A stretch of 64,000 bases of DNA. It comes from Gryganskiella cystojenkinii. Taxonomy: Eukaryota; Mortierellomycota; Mortierellomycetes; Mortierellales; Mortierellaceae. Location of the stretch: contig JAAAIG010000038.1 of the NCBI GenBank assembly GCA_015852425.1, forward strand, positions 28,464-92,463, given 5' to 3'. Both the position numbers and the translations under genes were made by a program. Positions 36,394 through 47,312 of the stretch are shown here, piece by piece. The notes under the pieces are model-generated. The model searched no databases. It saw only the letters and a program-made list of their open reading frames with translations, and was not told the DNA's origin. Numbering within the stretch: position 1 is the stretch's first letter; the number at the start of each line of letters is the position of its first letter.

Positions 36394-37825
36394 GAACTTT
36401 GAGCCATATTCCAATAAGCCTAATTTCAACCATCAAAAAAGCCCGAAGCTGCACTACAATTCTTAAGTAGTTTATATCCTCTTGGCTTTGGAGGAGTGAT
36501 ATTCCTCTCCTACCTCCGCAGCACAGTATTACCCGTGTCTTGCTTATCTATTCGAAATAATCATAAAGAGTATTGCTGCCCATCCGACAAAAAAAAACCA
36601 TGAAGGACCGGAGGATATGAAGGAGAGAGTTGGAGCCGGTGGTGGCGACAATGATGCCTATGTGTTCTCGACTCTGAAAACTGGCAGGGCTCTTTGAGAA
36701 ATGACAGAGGTGGGTCTCGAGGAACTGGTGCGGTTGAAAAAGCCAACTCTATTATTCTAGACTTTTTTTTTTCGAATTGAGAGCGTCCTGTGGTTCGGTA
36801 TGTCAAAAAAGCACTACTGTACTACCATCAAGCTAGCACTTTGCACTAGTTTCCGGCCAGGGGCACTGGAGTGATGCCGTGAAAATGTTGCGGTGCCTTG
36901 TTTTCTTGGATGTACAGTACTGTACCCAGGTCAACGAATTGCCAGAAAGGTAATGCGCGTGGTGGTTGTTTCTTTTTTTTAAAGAATGCTTCTGGCGCAA
37001 CAACCGGAACTTGTTTCTGTTTCTATGCGAGTAGCAGGGTCCATTACACAAATAGGAGACTATCTTGCTTCAGGTACGAACCTTGTTTTGTCGAAGGACA
37101 TATACACTTACTACTGACCCCTGCTGCTTCTTTGCATACTCCTTGATCGTTAGAGAAAAGGGTGCCTGCGAACAATAGAAAAAGGGAAACGCTCCTAATT
37201 CATCCATTCATGACGTACGTTGTATACCCTGTTCAATAGAGCACCCCCATCCGGCGGCTCGGTTATTTTCCGCTCGAAGAAATGAAAAAATAGAATAGAG
37301 TCCAGTCCAATCCACCAAACTGGACCAAACTCAGATGAAAAATGACTTTTTTTTTTGCACTCGAAAAATATGATTACAGTAAATGTGATAGAGTGAGCAG
37401 AGGCCATTTGCTGAGCACAACAACAGCAACAACAAAACAACAACCACTGGGACTCACAACAAAAAGGGACCAAATCAAAAAACAATTTATTTCATTTCTT
37501 TAGGGTGCATCTTCGTCGCACAGTGACATCGGGAAAAAAAGGTTTTTTTGGTCCAATTTCATCTTTTTCTCTTCCTTTGTTCCTCTTCCAACTCCATCTT
37601 CACCTTATCCTCCTCTTTCGTGGTATCGACAACCTCCCCCCTTCACGCTACTCGGACAATCGCCTCCTTCCCTTCTTTGTATCCATCTTTGTCACTCCCC
37701 ACTCTTCTTCTGTCCGGTTGTCGATCCTCTCCTCCTTCTCCTTCCCCTTTGTAGCCTTTTTCAGGCCACTCACAAACACGCACATACGAAAACCACAAAA
37801 GCAGCAAAGGCGGCAACAGCACAAC
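36394..37825. other. 1.4-kb spacer upstream of the Kre9-like gene
   Basis: It holds the 3' end of the preceding gene and a CT-rich promoter. Short open frames on both strands lack coding features. I see no gene. Confidence 0.5.
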
Positions 37826-40605
37826 ATGAAACCTTCAGGATCTTCGTTCTTAGGTGCCACTCTCTTTCCCACCGTCCTCCTCTTTTGTTCGACCTCATCC
37901 TGGATTACCACCCCTGTCGAGGCCAACATCGTATTTGATCTTTTCCCAGCCAACTTTACGGTTAAACCAGGTCAACACATCGCCCTCAACTGGACCCAAT
38001 CCATAATTACCAACAACTCGCTGGTTAACAACGGCTCCTTCTCCTTGGAGCTCTGGGCGAAAACGGGCCAAAAATACACCATCAAGAACAGTGTTACCCA
38101 GACACCGCTCACATTCCCGGTAGTGATCCCAACTGAGGCCACTGGAGGTTTGGTAAGTCATGCCCCCATGCCGTCCTTTTGCCTTCTTGAGAATACCATT
38201 TTGTGCATTTGCCTTTTGTTGGCCAAGAACCTTGGTTTGCTGTTCTTTCCAATGGCTAACACACTTCACTTCCATGTTTTCTGTTTGTCGTCCTGATTTT
38301 TTTTCCGATCAAACAGCATAGTTTTTACGCCATTTACCTTCAAGGAGACACCAAGATGGTCTCCTCGAATCAGTTCAACGTAACGGGCAAGATCCAAACA
38401 ACCACACAGCCACCTCCACCTCCTGCAACCTCGACTGTGACCACTGTTCCTCCATCGAATACACCTACAACCGGCGCCGACACCGGAATGTCTGGAGGAG
38501 CCATCGGAGGAATCATTATCGGAGTTGTTGCTCTACTGCTGCTCATTGCCTTGATCTTTTTTTGCCGCCATCGTCGTCGCAGAGCCGTCGATGGGGATTC
38601 ACCCGAGAGTCGTTCTATGGATGATCGGAAAGAGTCAAAACATCAGGATAAGGAGTCTTTGACCCGAGGTGCTGGACCGGTCGATGGAGCTATGGTCCCC
38701 GTTCCTTTGGGGTCCGGAGGACCTAACCTTACAGGACCCAGACCATATGGTGCCAGCCAGGGATCTCAGCCTCAACTTCAGCAAAACCAACATCTCCCAC
38801 AGCCTCCTCCACAGCAACAACAGGGAGTACCAGGAGGCGTTCGTAACCCCTTTGAGAACGCGGAAAGAATCCCAAGTCCCGGCCCTGGTATTCCTCGTCA
38901 ACAGCAGCAGCAACAATACCCATACCAGCCGCCTCAAATCTCACCCAATACAGGAGGATATCCACCCAACAATAGCCCTTATGGACAGCCCAATCCCATG
39001 ATGCAACCACCCCATCAAGTCCATCAACAGCAGCAATTGGTTCGTGGTCAAAGTCCCTTTGGTTTGCCCATGGCTACCGCTGCCGCCATCGGTGCCAGCA
39101 ACCGCGACTCTTTTGCCTCTGAGCTTGAGTCTGTCTACGATCCCAGGATGATGAATAGCAATGGTCCGTACAACGGCGGTAACAGTGTCACTCCGGATAT
39201 GGCGATGATGCGTAGCTCGCCCAACTCTGGATCCTCCCTGACCCACTCCTCCTCGGGACGTCGTTACCCTGGCCAGCAGCAACCCAACAGCATGCCTCAA
39301 ACCCGCTCCAACCTCTCGCCACAACCAGAACAACAACAACAATCGCGTAATAATAACCCTTTCGCGGAACAGGATCGTGAGAGCATGGCTCTCGCGGCCG
39401 CTATTGCAGCTGCAGCTGCTTCACCTGTCTTGACCAATCGTCAAAAGCATCAGCAAGAGGTCGAGTCCCGGAGTCAGAGTCCTGCGAACATGATGGCCAT
39501 GGAGATGCAACCGCTGGATATTCAACAACACCATTTTGAACAACAGCAGAGGATGCAACAACGTCAACAACAGCCACAACCAAGTCCCTTGGGCCACAAG
39601 CAGACACGCGATCCTAGGTTTTTCGATGACAAGGCTGAGATTGAAGAAGAGGATGCGAAATCAGTGCAACACCCTCACTACCAACAACAGCAACAGCAAC
39701 AAGATCAGCAGATTCAGAAACAACTACAGGCTCAGCAGCCAAAGGTGGTAGCGGTGGAGGAGGAGCAGGCCGGACCTGCCTACACAGGATACCGTGATAC
39801 GATCTTTGGTGCTTATGCGCCTCAAGCTGACGATGAAGATGAAGAAGAAGAGATCCAACACCGCCCTCCTCAGATGCCTATCACGAGCGCTCCTGTGCCC
39901 GCGACTCAATACACCGAGAACGGGGATCCTCTCCTGTCTGGTGGTGCCGTCGTCCAGAGAAAGAAATCCGTCAAGTTTACAGGCGTCCCCGCCACGGGTC
40001 CCGTTGTTCTGCTAAACCATGAGGCTGTAAGAGAACATCAAAACCAAAAGATGATGCGTCAAAAGGAAGAGGAGGCATTGAACAATCATCAACAACAGAT
40101 CCAACGACCCGACACTGGCGAGGACTTTTATGGCGACGACGACGACTACGAAGAAGACGAGGAAGATATCCGATCTAGGATGATGGAGACCGAGTCCGCG
40201 GCCGTGATTCATTCCCCCCGCGGCCCCTTTAACCCTCCAGTTCGATCTCACAACTCTCCCTCGTTGGACACAGTCTCTGCATTTGGAAACGGATTTTATG
40301 AGGATGTTATCGCAGCTGTCGACAAGAAGGGTGTCACTTCGCCAACCTCTCCTTCAGGTTCGACCATGGTCCCATCCTCGGTCCCCCTTTCACCTTCATC
40401 AACGGCCTCTTCTGGCACTGTGACGACCACACCTACGTACGTGAGACCTCCTATGCCCAAGGTTCCTGCTTCAGAACCGGAGGCGGTTGCACATCAGCAC
40501 CAAGTCTCAACCCAGATTTTGCCTGTCCCACAACCCGTAAACCAAGAAATCTTTGGTGCTCCTTCCCCTCGCATGACACCAGCAGCCAAGATGGCCGGTC
40601 ATTAA
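37826..40605 (+). CDS. Single-pass surface protein, Kre9/Knh1-like ectodomain and long Gln-rich tail
   Basis: Likely plasma-membrane protein facing the cell wall. Exons are 37826-38152 and 38317-40605, phase 0, giving 871 residues. An N-terminal signal peptide (LGATLFPTVLLFCSTSSW) leads into a small beta-rich domain (PANFTVKPGQHIALNWT, then WAKTGQKYTIK and SFYAIYLQGDTKMVSSNQFN). Its pattern matches the Kre9/Knh1-like N-terminal family of Ser/Thr-rich wall proteins. A Thr/Pro stalk (PPPPPATSTVTTVPPSNTPT) follows, then one membrane helix at about residues 169-192 (GGIIIGVVALLLLIALIFFC) with a stop-transfer RHRRRR. The cytoplasmic part, about 670 residues, is disordered, rich in Gln, Pro and acidic runs, and includes RKKSVKFTG. 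The layout of ectodomain, stalk, helix and tail resembles fungal wall-stress sensors, but homology to the Wsc or Mid2 families is not shown. Confidence 0.82.
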
Positions 40606-40712
40606 GCATGATATTTTAGAAATATTAAAACTAAGAAACCAGAAAATCATTACTAAAAAGAAACGCCTAGATCAAAACAACCGACATGGGAGTGGGAAGG
40701 GTATAATGTCAA

Positions 40713-40732
40713 TTTTTTTTTTTTTTTTTTTT
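40713..40732. repeat. 20-base poly-T run in a convergent spacer
   Basis: An uninterrupted T tract between the 3' ends of the Kre9-like gene (+) and the F-box gene (-). Confidence 0.9.
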
Positions 40733-40823
40733 GTTTGCTGGCAGTTGTCGACTTGCAGCACCGTCTTATGCGCTTATGCGATATGATGCTAGGAAAAAAT
40801 GGCAGTAGGAACGCGGACTAGAA

Positions 40824-43139
40824 TCATAAGGAAAAGTGTTGCATTTCAAGATGAAGAGGCAAGATTCTGCTCTGCGAATATCGTTTCAGGTACAGGGGGA
40901 GCGAACTCCACTCCAGATCCGCCTCATCATCATCATCATTATCATCATCCGCCTCTGCCACTTCTTCAGGATCCTCTTCTGGCTCCATCTCCAATCCCAA
41001 CCGCAACTCTCTCAGCTGCACCATGTTCTTGATGGCCCGATATAACCCTCGAGTCGTCAATCGATCAGACATTGTCCTTCTTGTTGTTCTCAGTCTTGGA
41101 GAAGAAAATTGAGCTGTGGCGGGTATATCATCAAAAAAGGAAGAGGCCAACATCATTGCGGCCGACTCGGCTACCGTCATTGCTCTTGAGGTCCGACAAT
41201 GGACCAGCAATAAGCGTCGCAAGTCCGGCAACGTGGACACCTTACTCATTCGATCGAGATCCTGATCCGTCACAAACCATGGTCCCGTCAACTCGAGCTC
41301 CTGGAGTGATCTAGGGACATTGTCCAGCAGTCGTGTCAGGCTGTTCTCGGATGGCTCCTTCCCGCAAGGATGAGTGTTCAGTCGGAGGACTTGGAGTTTA
41401 GGGCAGTGTGAAAGGGATCGGAATTCAAAGGCTGAAGCCGCGACTTCTCCCTTGAGCTCCAGATGAGACAGTCGGGTCATGATTGGCGTGAAGCAGAGTC
41501 TGGGTATGTCATTAGAAGGAGATGCATGCTGCTGAAATTGTGGCAAAGTTGGTTGTGGTTGTGGTTGTGCGGGATTACCCGAGATGAAATATTCTGCTCC
41601 AGGTGGGGCAGAGTGGTCCTGATGGTGTTGTTGTTCATCCCCGAAATCTACATCCCTCGGTCGTTTCCAAGAGCTGGCCTTGAGAGTATCCAAGGTGTCC
41701 GCATAAGCCTCTGCGGCGCCCATCAAGGCCCAGACGATCGCAGGTGTCTCCCCAGCGAGGCTTAGCTCCTCGAGAGATCCTGCAAAAGAGGAGGAGGAGG
41801 TGGCATAGGAATCAATATCGAGAAGGCTACTGCTTCCCAGTCTTGCAGGAATCATCGGTCGAGCTTGTTCTCTGGCTGTCTGTAGTCGGTCCTGCTGAGC
41901 AAGAGAAGCGCGCCTCTTTTCAACCGCCCATCGAAACAAGTCGCCGTGCGTCGGCGCAATACAGAGTTGAAGACTGCGCAGATCTCGAGCAGATTCAAGA
42001 ACCTTCTGGATAGGACTCTCGTTTGACAGTGGTCGATCCAGCCTGAAAAGAAGTGATCGCACCGTCTGGACTGGGATGTGAGTAATATCCATGATCGCGC
42101 CTCTCCAACCGGTCAAGTCGATCACTTTCGGCCGGTCCATGGCCTGCAAGACTATATACAGATCCGGTTTCTCGATTATTCCGGAATCGCTGGTACCCCC
42201 GAGCTTGACTTCTGTTAGCGAAGAGGTAATAGAGTTCTCGATCTCGTCCGTAGCGCCACCGCCGTTGTTACCATGTTGGTGCAGGCGATGTCGCTTCAAG
42301 AACTTGATCGCCTCGTTCGAATCGAAGTCAAGCTTGATGTCAAAAAACTCGACTCTCTTCAGCCTTGTCAACCTTGGTGCAGCCTCCCAAAATATCCTCG
42401 TCCTCAACATTGGCACTGAAAGCGACTGGATCCGTTCCGTGTGTTGCATCAGAAACGCTCGTTCGACTGTGGATCGGATTTGCTGCATATCCTGAGAACC
42501 CGACCATTGGTCCATATGGTAGCAGATCAAAGACGGGAACAAGGTCGGGAACGCGTCCGAGATCTGGGCGTGATCTTGATGTGTATAGTATTGAAGGTAA
42601 TCGACCGTTAGTTCTTTGCCTCGCAAAGACGTCCTTTGTTGATGACCAGGCGCAAATAAGGTCGGGTACTCGTTCGAGAACGGTGGGAGTGCTTCTGCAA
42701 CCCAGGGGTGATGAATCACTGAGCACAAGAGGACCCAAAGCAACTTGACTTGTCGTTTAAACTTGTCCCATGGTAACTTGTCGCCACCAAAGACACGGAC
42801 CAACAAGAAAGGGGATTGATAAAGGAGTGGGACGGAGAGTTGGAAAAAGAGTCTATTGACGCATAGGAGTGAGTGTAGCATCGGAAGGTTGCCCGCAAAA
42901 TGAGAAACGATGAGCTGGAGGCATTCTGTTGGAAGATCTGTGAGCAGAGGTGGTGACCGTGAGGGGTTCAGGAGGGGGTCTGAGCATAACGGTTTTGTCG
43001 GAGTCGCACGAGATGTCGTTGATGATAAAGAGGGGTCCTTTTCGTAGCAGTATTTCTTGTGGAGGTCACTTCTTGACTGACTTGAGCTGTCGTCTAGGGG
43101 TCGTTGGTGTATCTCTCTTGTTTTTTGTATGGCTGTCAT
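40824..43139 (-). CDS. F-box protein with leucine-rich-repeat-like body
   Basis: Probable SCF ubiquitin-ligase adaptor. It is a single exon of 771 residues. An F-box lies at about residues 64-112 (PPLLTDLPTECLQLIVSHF, then LLCVNRLFFQLSVPLLYQ). The rest has irregular leucine-rich segments (RLSHLELKGEVAASAFEF, LPDLRRLLLVHC, MVQLRELRLGLEM) like other fungal F-box/LRR proteins. An acidic stretch of Asp/Glu follows near the end. An in-frame ATG at 43214 would add 25 residues. I prefer 43139 because the extra part overlaps a GCATC repeat and a hydrophobic non-family stretch. The target is unknown. Confidence 0.85.
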   Translation of the reverse strand: MTAIQKTREIHQRPLDDSSSQSRSDLHKKYCYEKDPSLSSTTSRATPTKPLCSDPLLNPSRSPPLLTDLPTECLQLIVSHFAGNLPMLHSLLCVNRLFFQLSVPLLYQSPFLLVRVFGGDKLPWDKFKRQVKLLWVLLCSVIHHPWVAEALPPFSNEYPTLFAPGHQQRTSLRGKELTVDYLQYYTHQDHAQISDAFPTLFPSLICYHMDQWSGSQDMQQIRSTVERAFLMQHTERIQSLSVPMLRTRIFWEAAPRLTRLKRVEFFDIKLDFDSNEAIKFLKRHRLHQHGNNGGGATDEIENSITSSLTEVKLGGTSDSGIIEKPDLYIVLQAMDRPKVIDLTGWRGAIMDITHIPVQTVRSLLFRLDRPLSNESPIQKVLESARDLRSLQLCIAPTHGDLFRWAVEKRRASLAQQDRLQTAREQARPMIPARLGSSSLLDIDSYATSSSSFAGSLEELSLAGETPAIVWALMGAAEAYADTLDTLKASSWKRPRDVDFGDEQQHHQDHSAPPGAEYFISGNPAQPQPQPTLPQFQQHASPSNDIPRLCFTPIMTRLSHLELKGEVAASAFEFRSLSHCPKLQVLRLNTHPCGKEPSENSLTRLLDNVPRSLQELELTGPWFVTDQDLDRMSKVSTLPDLRRLLLVHCRTSRAMTVAESAAMMLASSFFDDIPATAQFSSPRLRTTRRTMSDRLTTRGLYRAIKNMVQLRELRLGLEMEPEEDPEEVAEADDDNDDDDEADLEWSSLPLYLKRYSQSRILPLHLEMQHFSL

Positions 43140-43190
43140 AGATGAGAAAGTGATGTAGAAGAGGAAGAATGAGAGGTTCAAAGCATCCCT

Positions 43191-43209
43191 GCATCGCATC
43201 GCATCGCAT
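43191..43209. repeat. GCATC tandem repeat in the F-box leader
   Basis: Four tandem GCATC units (last one partial) lie just upstream of the F-box start codon, in the presumed 5' untranslated region. Confidence 0.75.
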
Positions 43210-43283
43210 TTCAACTGCGAGTGAAACAGTCACATTTTTTTAGATGTTTATTGACTTGATGTGACCACAGACCCTATCGTCGG

Positions 43284-44733
43284 TCATGATGAGGTCGTGG
43301 ACGTGTTTCTCGAGGGCTTGCCGCTGGATGAGCCGCTCGCCTTTGTCGAATTCCTGAACAACGAGAACCGGCCCTCCTTGCGTTTCTTTTGTTCATTCTC
43401 CTTGTACTGTCCCTCGGCCTGGTCCTCAAAAAAGGCTGGCTCGAAAAGGGCAAGATGGCCCTTGATTCTCTGCACATATCCCTCGACCGCGATGCCGTTT
43501 CCGATGCTCTCCAGAAAAGGTTTATGGCAGTAAGGCTGAGTATTGGCATCGAGTTCCATCAATCGTTCCCAAAAGTCCTGGGCGCCTCCACTCGGGTACG
43601 GGAAACGCACGTAGTCCATCGCAAACACTGTCAGTGGTGGTGAGGGCAGGTTGAAGCTTTCCTGGATCTCTCGAGCCCATGCTACCAAAGGAAGGCGTGA
43701 TTGAGAAGCCGGCAAGAGTTCTGGAGTCGCATGTGTAAAGACGAGAATAACTTTCGGCCAGAAGGCGGGTGTCAGCAGACTCTGATAAGTCTGCAATGTC
43801 TGATGGACCGTGTTATCGTATCTAAAAAAATATAAAAATATGAAAAATATGAGGTCAGCGAGCCGCCTTGCTTTTTTTTTTTGGGCGTCGTCAGGGTAGG
43901 CATCTTCTGATGATTGTATTCGCCGTGTTCGTTACCTGTAACGTGTGCACTTGACAACAAACAGAAACGCGTCGACACCTGCAGCGACAAGGGGCAAGAG
44001 TGCTCCTATTTGTTCCACACGCCTGGGGTCATGCAACTTGCCGTTGAAGGATGGGGTATCGATGCAGTGCATGATTGGGTTGGATGTGATGTTGAGGAAA
44101 TGGTTCGTTGCCTGGGTCACTGTCGTCGTCACTTCCTATAGTAGATGTAACAGCATAAGAGCAAGAGAAACAACGCACAAAAAAAAGGGAAGTAATGTTG
44201 TCAGAGGACCAGTTTTTTCTACATACGCCAACAAAGAGTGATCGATATGGGGAGAGGAATGGAGGTAGAGGTCATTTACGCTCACAGAGGTCTTTGCCAA
44301 GAACATCTCGCAGCCGAGGACGGCATTGAGTAGAGTGCTCTTGCCTGAAGGTTTGTTTTTTGGAGTGTGCAAAAAAAAAAAAAAAAGTCAATTTGCAACC
44401 ACAGTTCCATATCGTTTTGCGCGGTGGAGGAAAAGGCATTGCCCGTTGAAAGACATGGTTGAGACCTGGCTGGGGCTATTTCAACTGCGGCTGTGGCTGT
44501 ATTTCGTTGTGACTATTGGGTGTATGACGAGGTAAAGTCCCCGGGGCGTATATTTTCTTAAAAGACCCACCTTCGCCACTTTTACCCAGGGCTACGATAG
44601 TGAATTCGCGTGGGGCAGCCTCAGGTTCCATTCCAGATGCATGCTGTGGTTGTTCTGCCTGTTGACGTTGTTGTTCGAGTTGTTGCAATTGGAGCATGTA
44701 CTGCTGTTGTTGCAGTTGTTGTTCGTGGTCCAT
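43284..44733 (-). CDS. AIG1-type GTPase (GIMAP/Toc-like G domain)
   Basis: GTP-binding protein of the septin-related AIG1/IAN/Toc group. Minus-strand exons are 44733-44571, 44344-44286, 44135-43936 and 43821-43284, phases consistent, giving 319 residues. The P-loop GKSGEGKS (residues 50-57) is formed only after exons 1 and 2 are joined. Switch II motif CIDTPSF matches the DTPG of the family, with Ser in place of Gly, and the G4 region is VFTHATPE. The N-terminus is Gln-rich (about 40 residues). A Lys/Glu-rich stretch and a Ser/Thr tail close the protein, and no transmembrane helix is seen. In animals and plants, relatives act on organelle membranes and in immunity; the fungal role is unknown. 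The gene diverges from the PRL phosphatase 340 bases away. Confidence 0.88.
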
Positions 44734-45073
44734 TGAGATAAAGTGGATGCTAATGGAAAAAAATGAAGAATGAGAGTGAAGGAAAGAAGATGAAAAGGAG
44801 GACAGAGGATGGAATGAATGTTCTTTGCCACGGTCCAAATGACTGTGCGCATACAGACCCACCCACACAGCCCAAATGAGACACAGGGTGATGGTCACTT
44901 ATTGCACAAAATAAACTTTTTCAACTTTTTTTTTTATTTTTTGTTCATTACGTTTTTCACCATTCCCCATGCGTTCCTTCATTCTTCTCTCCTCTCCTTC
45001 TCTCTCCTGTCTTTGAACCCATCACTCGACAACTCAACCACCTTCTTTTCAGCTTATTCGACAAACTTACAGA
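44734..45073. promoter_or_regulatory. Divergent promoter, AIG1 GTPase and PRL phosphatase
   Basis: 340 bases separate the two start codons. Both sides carry CT-rich leaders reading away from each other. I see no separate gene. Confidence 0.5.
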
Positions 45074-46369
45074 ATGGCGCGATTCAGCATCAGTCCCATT
45101 CAAGTCGGTCAGCTCTCGTTTCTCATCCTAGACTGTCCCTCTGACCAGACCCTGCCTGCATACATACCCATCTTTGAAGAGCACAATGTCACAGACTTGG
45201 TCCGTATCTGCGAAGGATCCCCCTACAACATTGATCCTCTTCAGGCCATTGGAATCAAGGTGCACGATGACATGTAATGCTTACCGTGTGCGAAGAGCGT
45301 TGGACTCGATGCCGTTGTCTAACAAAGCATTTTTTTTTTAAAAAAAAACTGTAATCCTCACCCCAACGACATTTTTCTTCTCCTTTCCCTCTTTCTCAAC
45401 AGGAAGTTCGAGGATGGCACTGCACCCAACAAGGAGATTGTGGCTAGATGGCTGGAATTGAACGATGAGGTCTTTTTCGAATCCCCATCACCAGGTCGTT
45501 GTATAGCGATCCATTGTGTCTCTGGTATAGGGAGAGCTCCGGTAATGGACCATCCTGCAGACCAGGAATGATACCTTTTTTTGGTGTCGGCTTAGGACTT
45601 TTATTTCCAGTGGAGATTCAAGTCTACATCTAACACGCGATCGCTTTATTTCTGATCTCTATTTTTTTTTGTATTGTGGTCTCGGAAATAGGTCATGGTG
45701 GCAATATCGCTCGTTGAGGGAGGCATGGATCCTTTGGTATGTGATGAAGCACATAACTTTCGACTAAAAGAATTGACATGGACTGCCAAAACTTTAGCTG
45801 ACTCTTTGGTTCTTATAGGACGCAATAGCTTACATCCGGAAAGCAAGGAGAGGAGCACTGAATCGAGTCCAGATCGCTTTCTTGGACAGGTAAGAAAGAG
45901 GAATGATTATTGAACCGCCATGAGAGAAAAAAAAATGTCCGAGAATTTTTACTCGCTCACTCTCAACTTGGTAACTGAGACACCGCAGACTCACCCCTCG
46001 ACTTGACGCGTTCTTTTTTTCCCTCCTCCTTTTTCTCATTGTACGAACAGCTACAAGAAACGAAAGAAAGGGTTCGGAACAAAGAAAAAGATCAATGGCA
46101 GCAGTAAAGGATCGTCGCCACTTCCTCCCTCGACTCCACAACTACATGTATCACGACAACCGAGCCCTGCTGCTGTTGCTACAGGAGAAAACAACGGAAT
46201 ACCCGCATTGTCTCTGAACAGCGATGGAATGAATGGAAATGGTAATGGAGCCATGCTGGCGCCACCTCCGTCTCTCCAGGATCCTCATCAAGGAGGTGAG
46301 CCGCAGCAACAGCAACAACAGCCAAAAAAGAAAGGAGGATTCATGTCCAAACTTTTTGGCAGGAAATGA
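45074..46369 (+). CDS. PRL-type protein tyrosine phosphatase (PTP4A family)
   Basis: Cysteine phosphatase of the PRL class. Exons are 45074-45273, 45403-45541, 45692-45736, 45819-45889 and 46051-46369, phases consistent, giving 257 residues. One exon is only 45 bases. The signature HCVSGIGRAP gives Cys105 and Arg111; PRLs typically carry Ala after the Arg, as here. The acid loop FEDGTAP places Asp71. The family's C-terminal helix reads AIAYIRKARRGALNRVQIAF. PRLs are usually near 170 residues and end in a CaaX prenylation box. This protein continues about 85 residues with Ser/Pro and Gln-rich sequence and ends in a basic KKKGGFMSKLFGRK with no CaaX, so membrane contact, if any, would rest on charge. 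Confidence 0.93.
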
Positions 46370-46944
46370 AAACAAAAAAAAAATTGGTGGCACATGTTGG
46401 GCTCAAATAAGAAGAAATGACAAGAAATGTAGTGGTGTTAAACAAACATAGAACAAGTTACTTAGACCTTCCGCTCCGTAGATAACCACTTTTGAGAAAA
46501 ATAGACTTGTAGAGGAAAAGGCCCATGGTGCGATTATGATATGCTTGTGTCGAAGCTGTGCCTTTGTTTGTTATTGTCCTTGCTTACAGGTGCACAGCAC
46601 AAAGGACAATAAAAAATTAACAAAGAAGGGTAAGCTGCGCTCGATCCACGATTTTCGCGTGTCGGTCTTGGTCTTCCATTCAAACTTGGTTCCCTTTGGC
46701 CTCCCCGAGGGAGCACGCAAAGAAGAAGAGAGATAATAACTAGTTCAAGAATTCGCTGACGCATAAAATAGACTTGGCCTTTGTTCCTTTCAGTCTGTTG
46801 TCACTGGGGTTTCTGACAAGAACACAAAACTCTTGTGTTGTATCTTGTCGTTGTACGCGCTCTCACTGTCGGCCCACCCATTCGGCCAAATAATTGCTAA
46901 GGAAGAAAAAAAAAGTTTACGTCTGGTCACCCACCCGCGTGTTT

Positions 46945-46976
<32 letters not shown>

Positions 46977-47312
46977 GCAGGTGCACGCTTGGTTCTGGCC
47001 CGCAGGACGAAAGAAATCGAAGAAACATGTTTGTGTCCATCAAAGTCTGCGCCGTGTCGGACGCTGGTATCGAAGCAAATGGCAAGAAGCTGACCGATGG
47101 CTTTGTTTGTTTGGATCAGCATCATTCATAAAATACTCACAAACACGGGACACATGCTCAAGAGAAGTGATGTATAAAAGAAGGCAGGGGTCTCCTTTCT
47201 GGCCCGATCTTCTTCCTTTTCTCTCTTTTTTCTTTTCTCCTCAGTCACTCTCACACCCCTTACACCTCTCTTTCCTCTCTTTTAATCTTTCAAGCTGAAC
47301 CCCTCAACAACC
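46370..47312. other. Spacer upstream of the dehydrogenase gene
   Basis: No gene is supported. It contains a 26-base T run (46951-46976) directly followed by GCAG, and a TATA box with a CT-rich leader near the end. Confidence 0.5.
47173..47180 (+). promoter_or_regulatory. TATA box of the dehydrogenase gene
   Basis: TATAAAAG lies 140 bases before the start codon, followed by a CT-rich leader (47195-47290). Confidence 0.6.
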
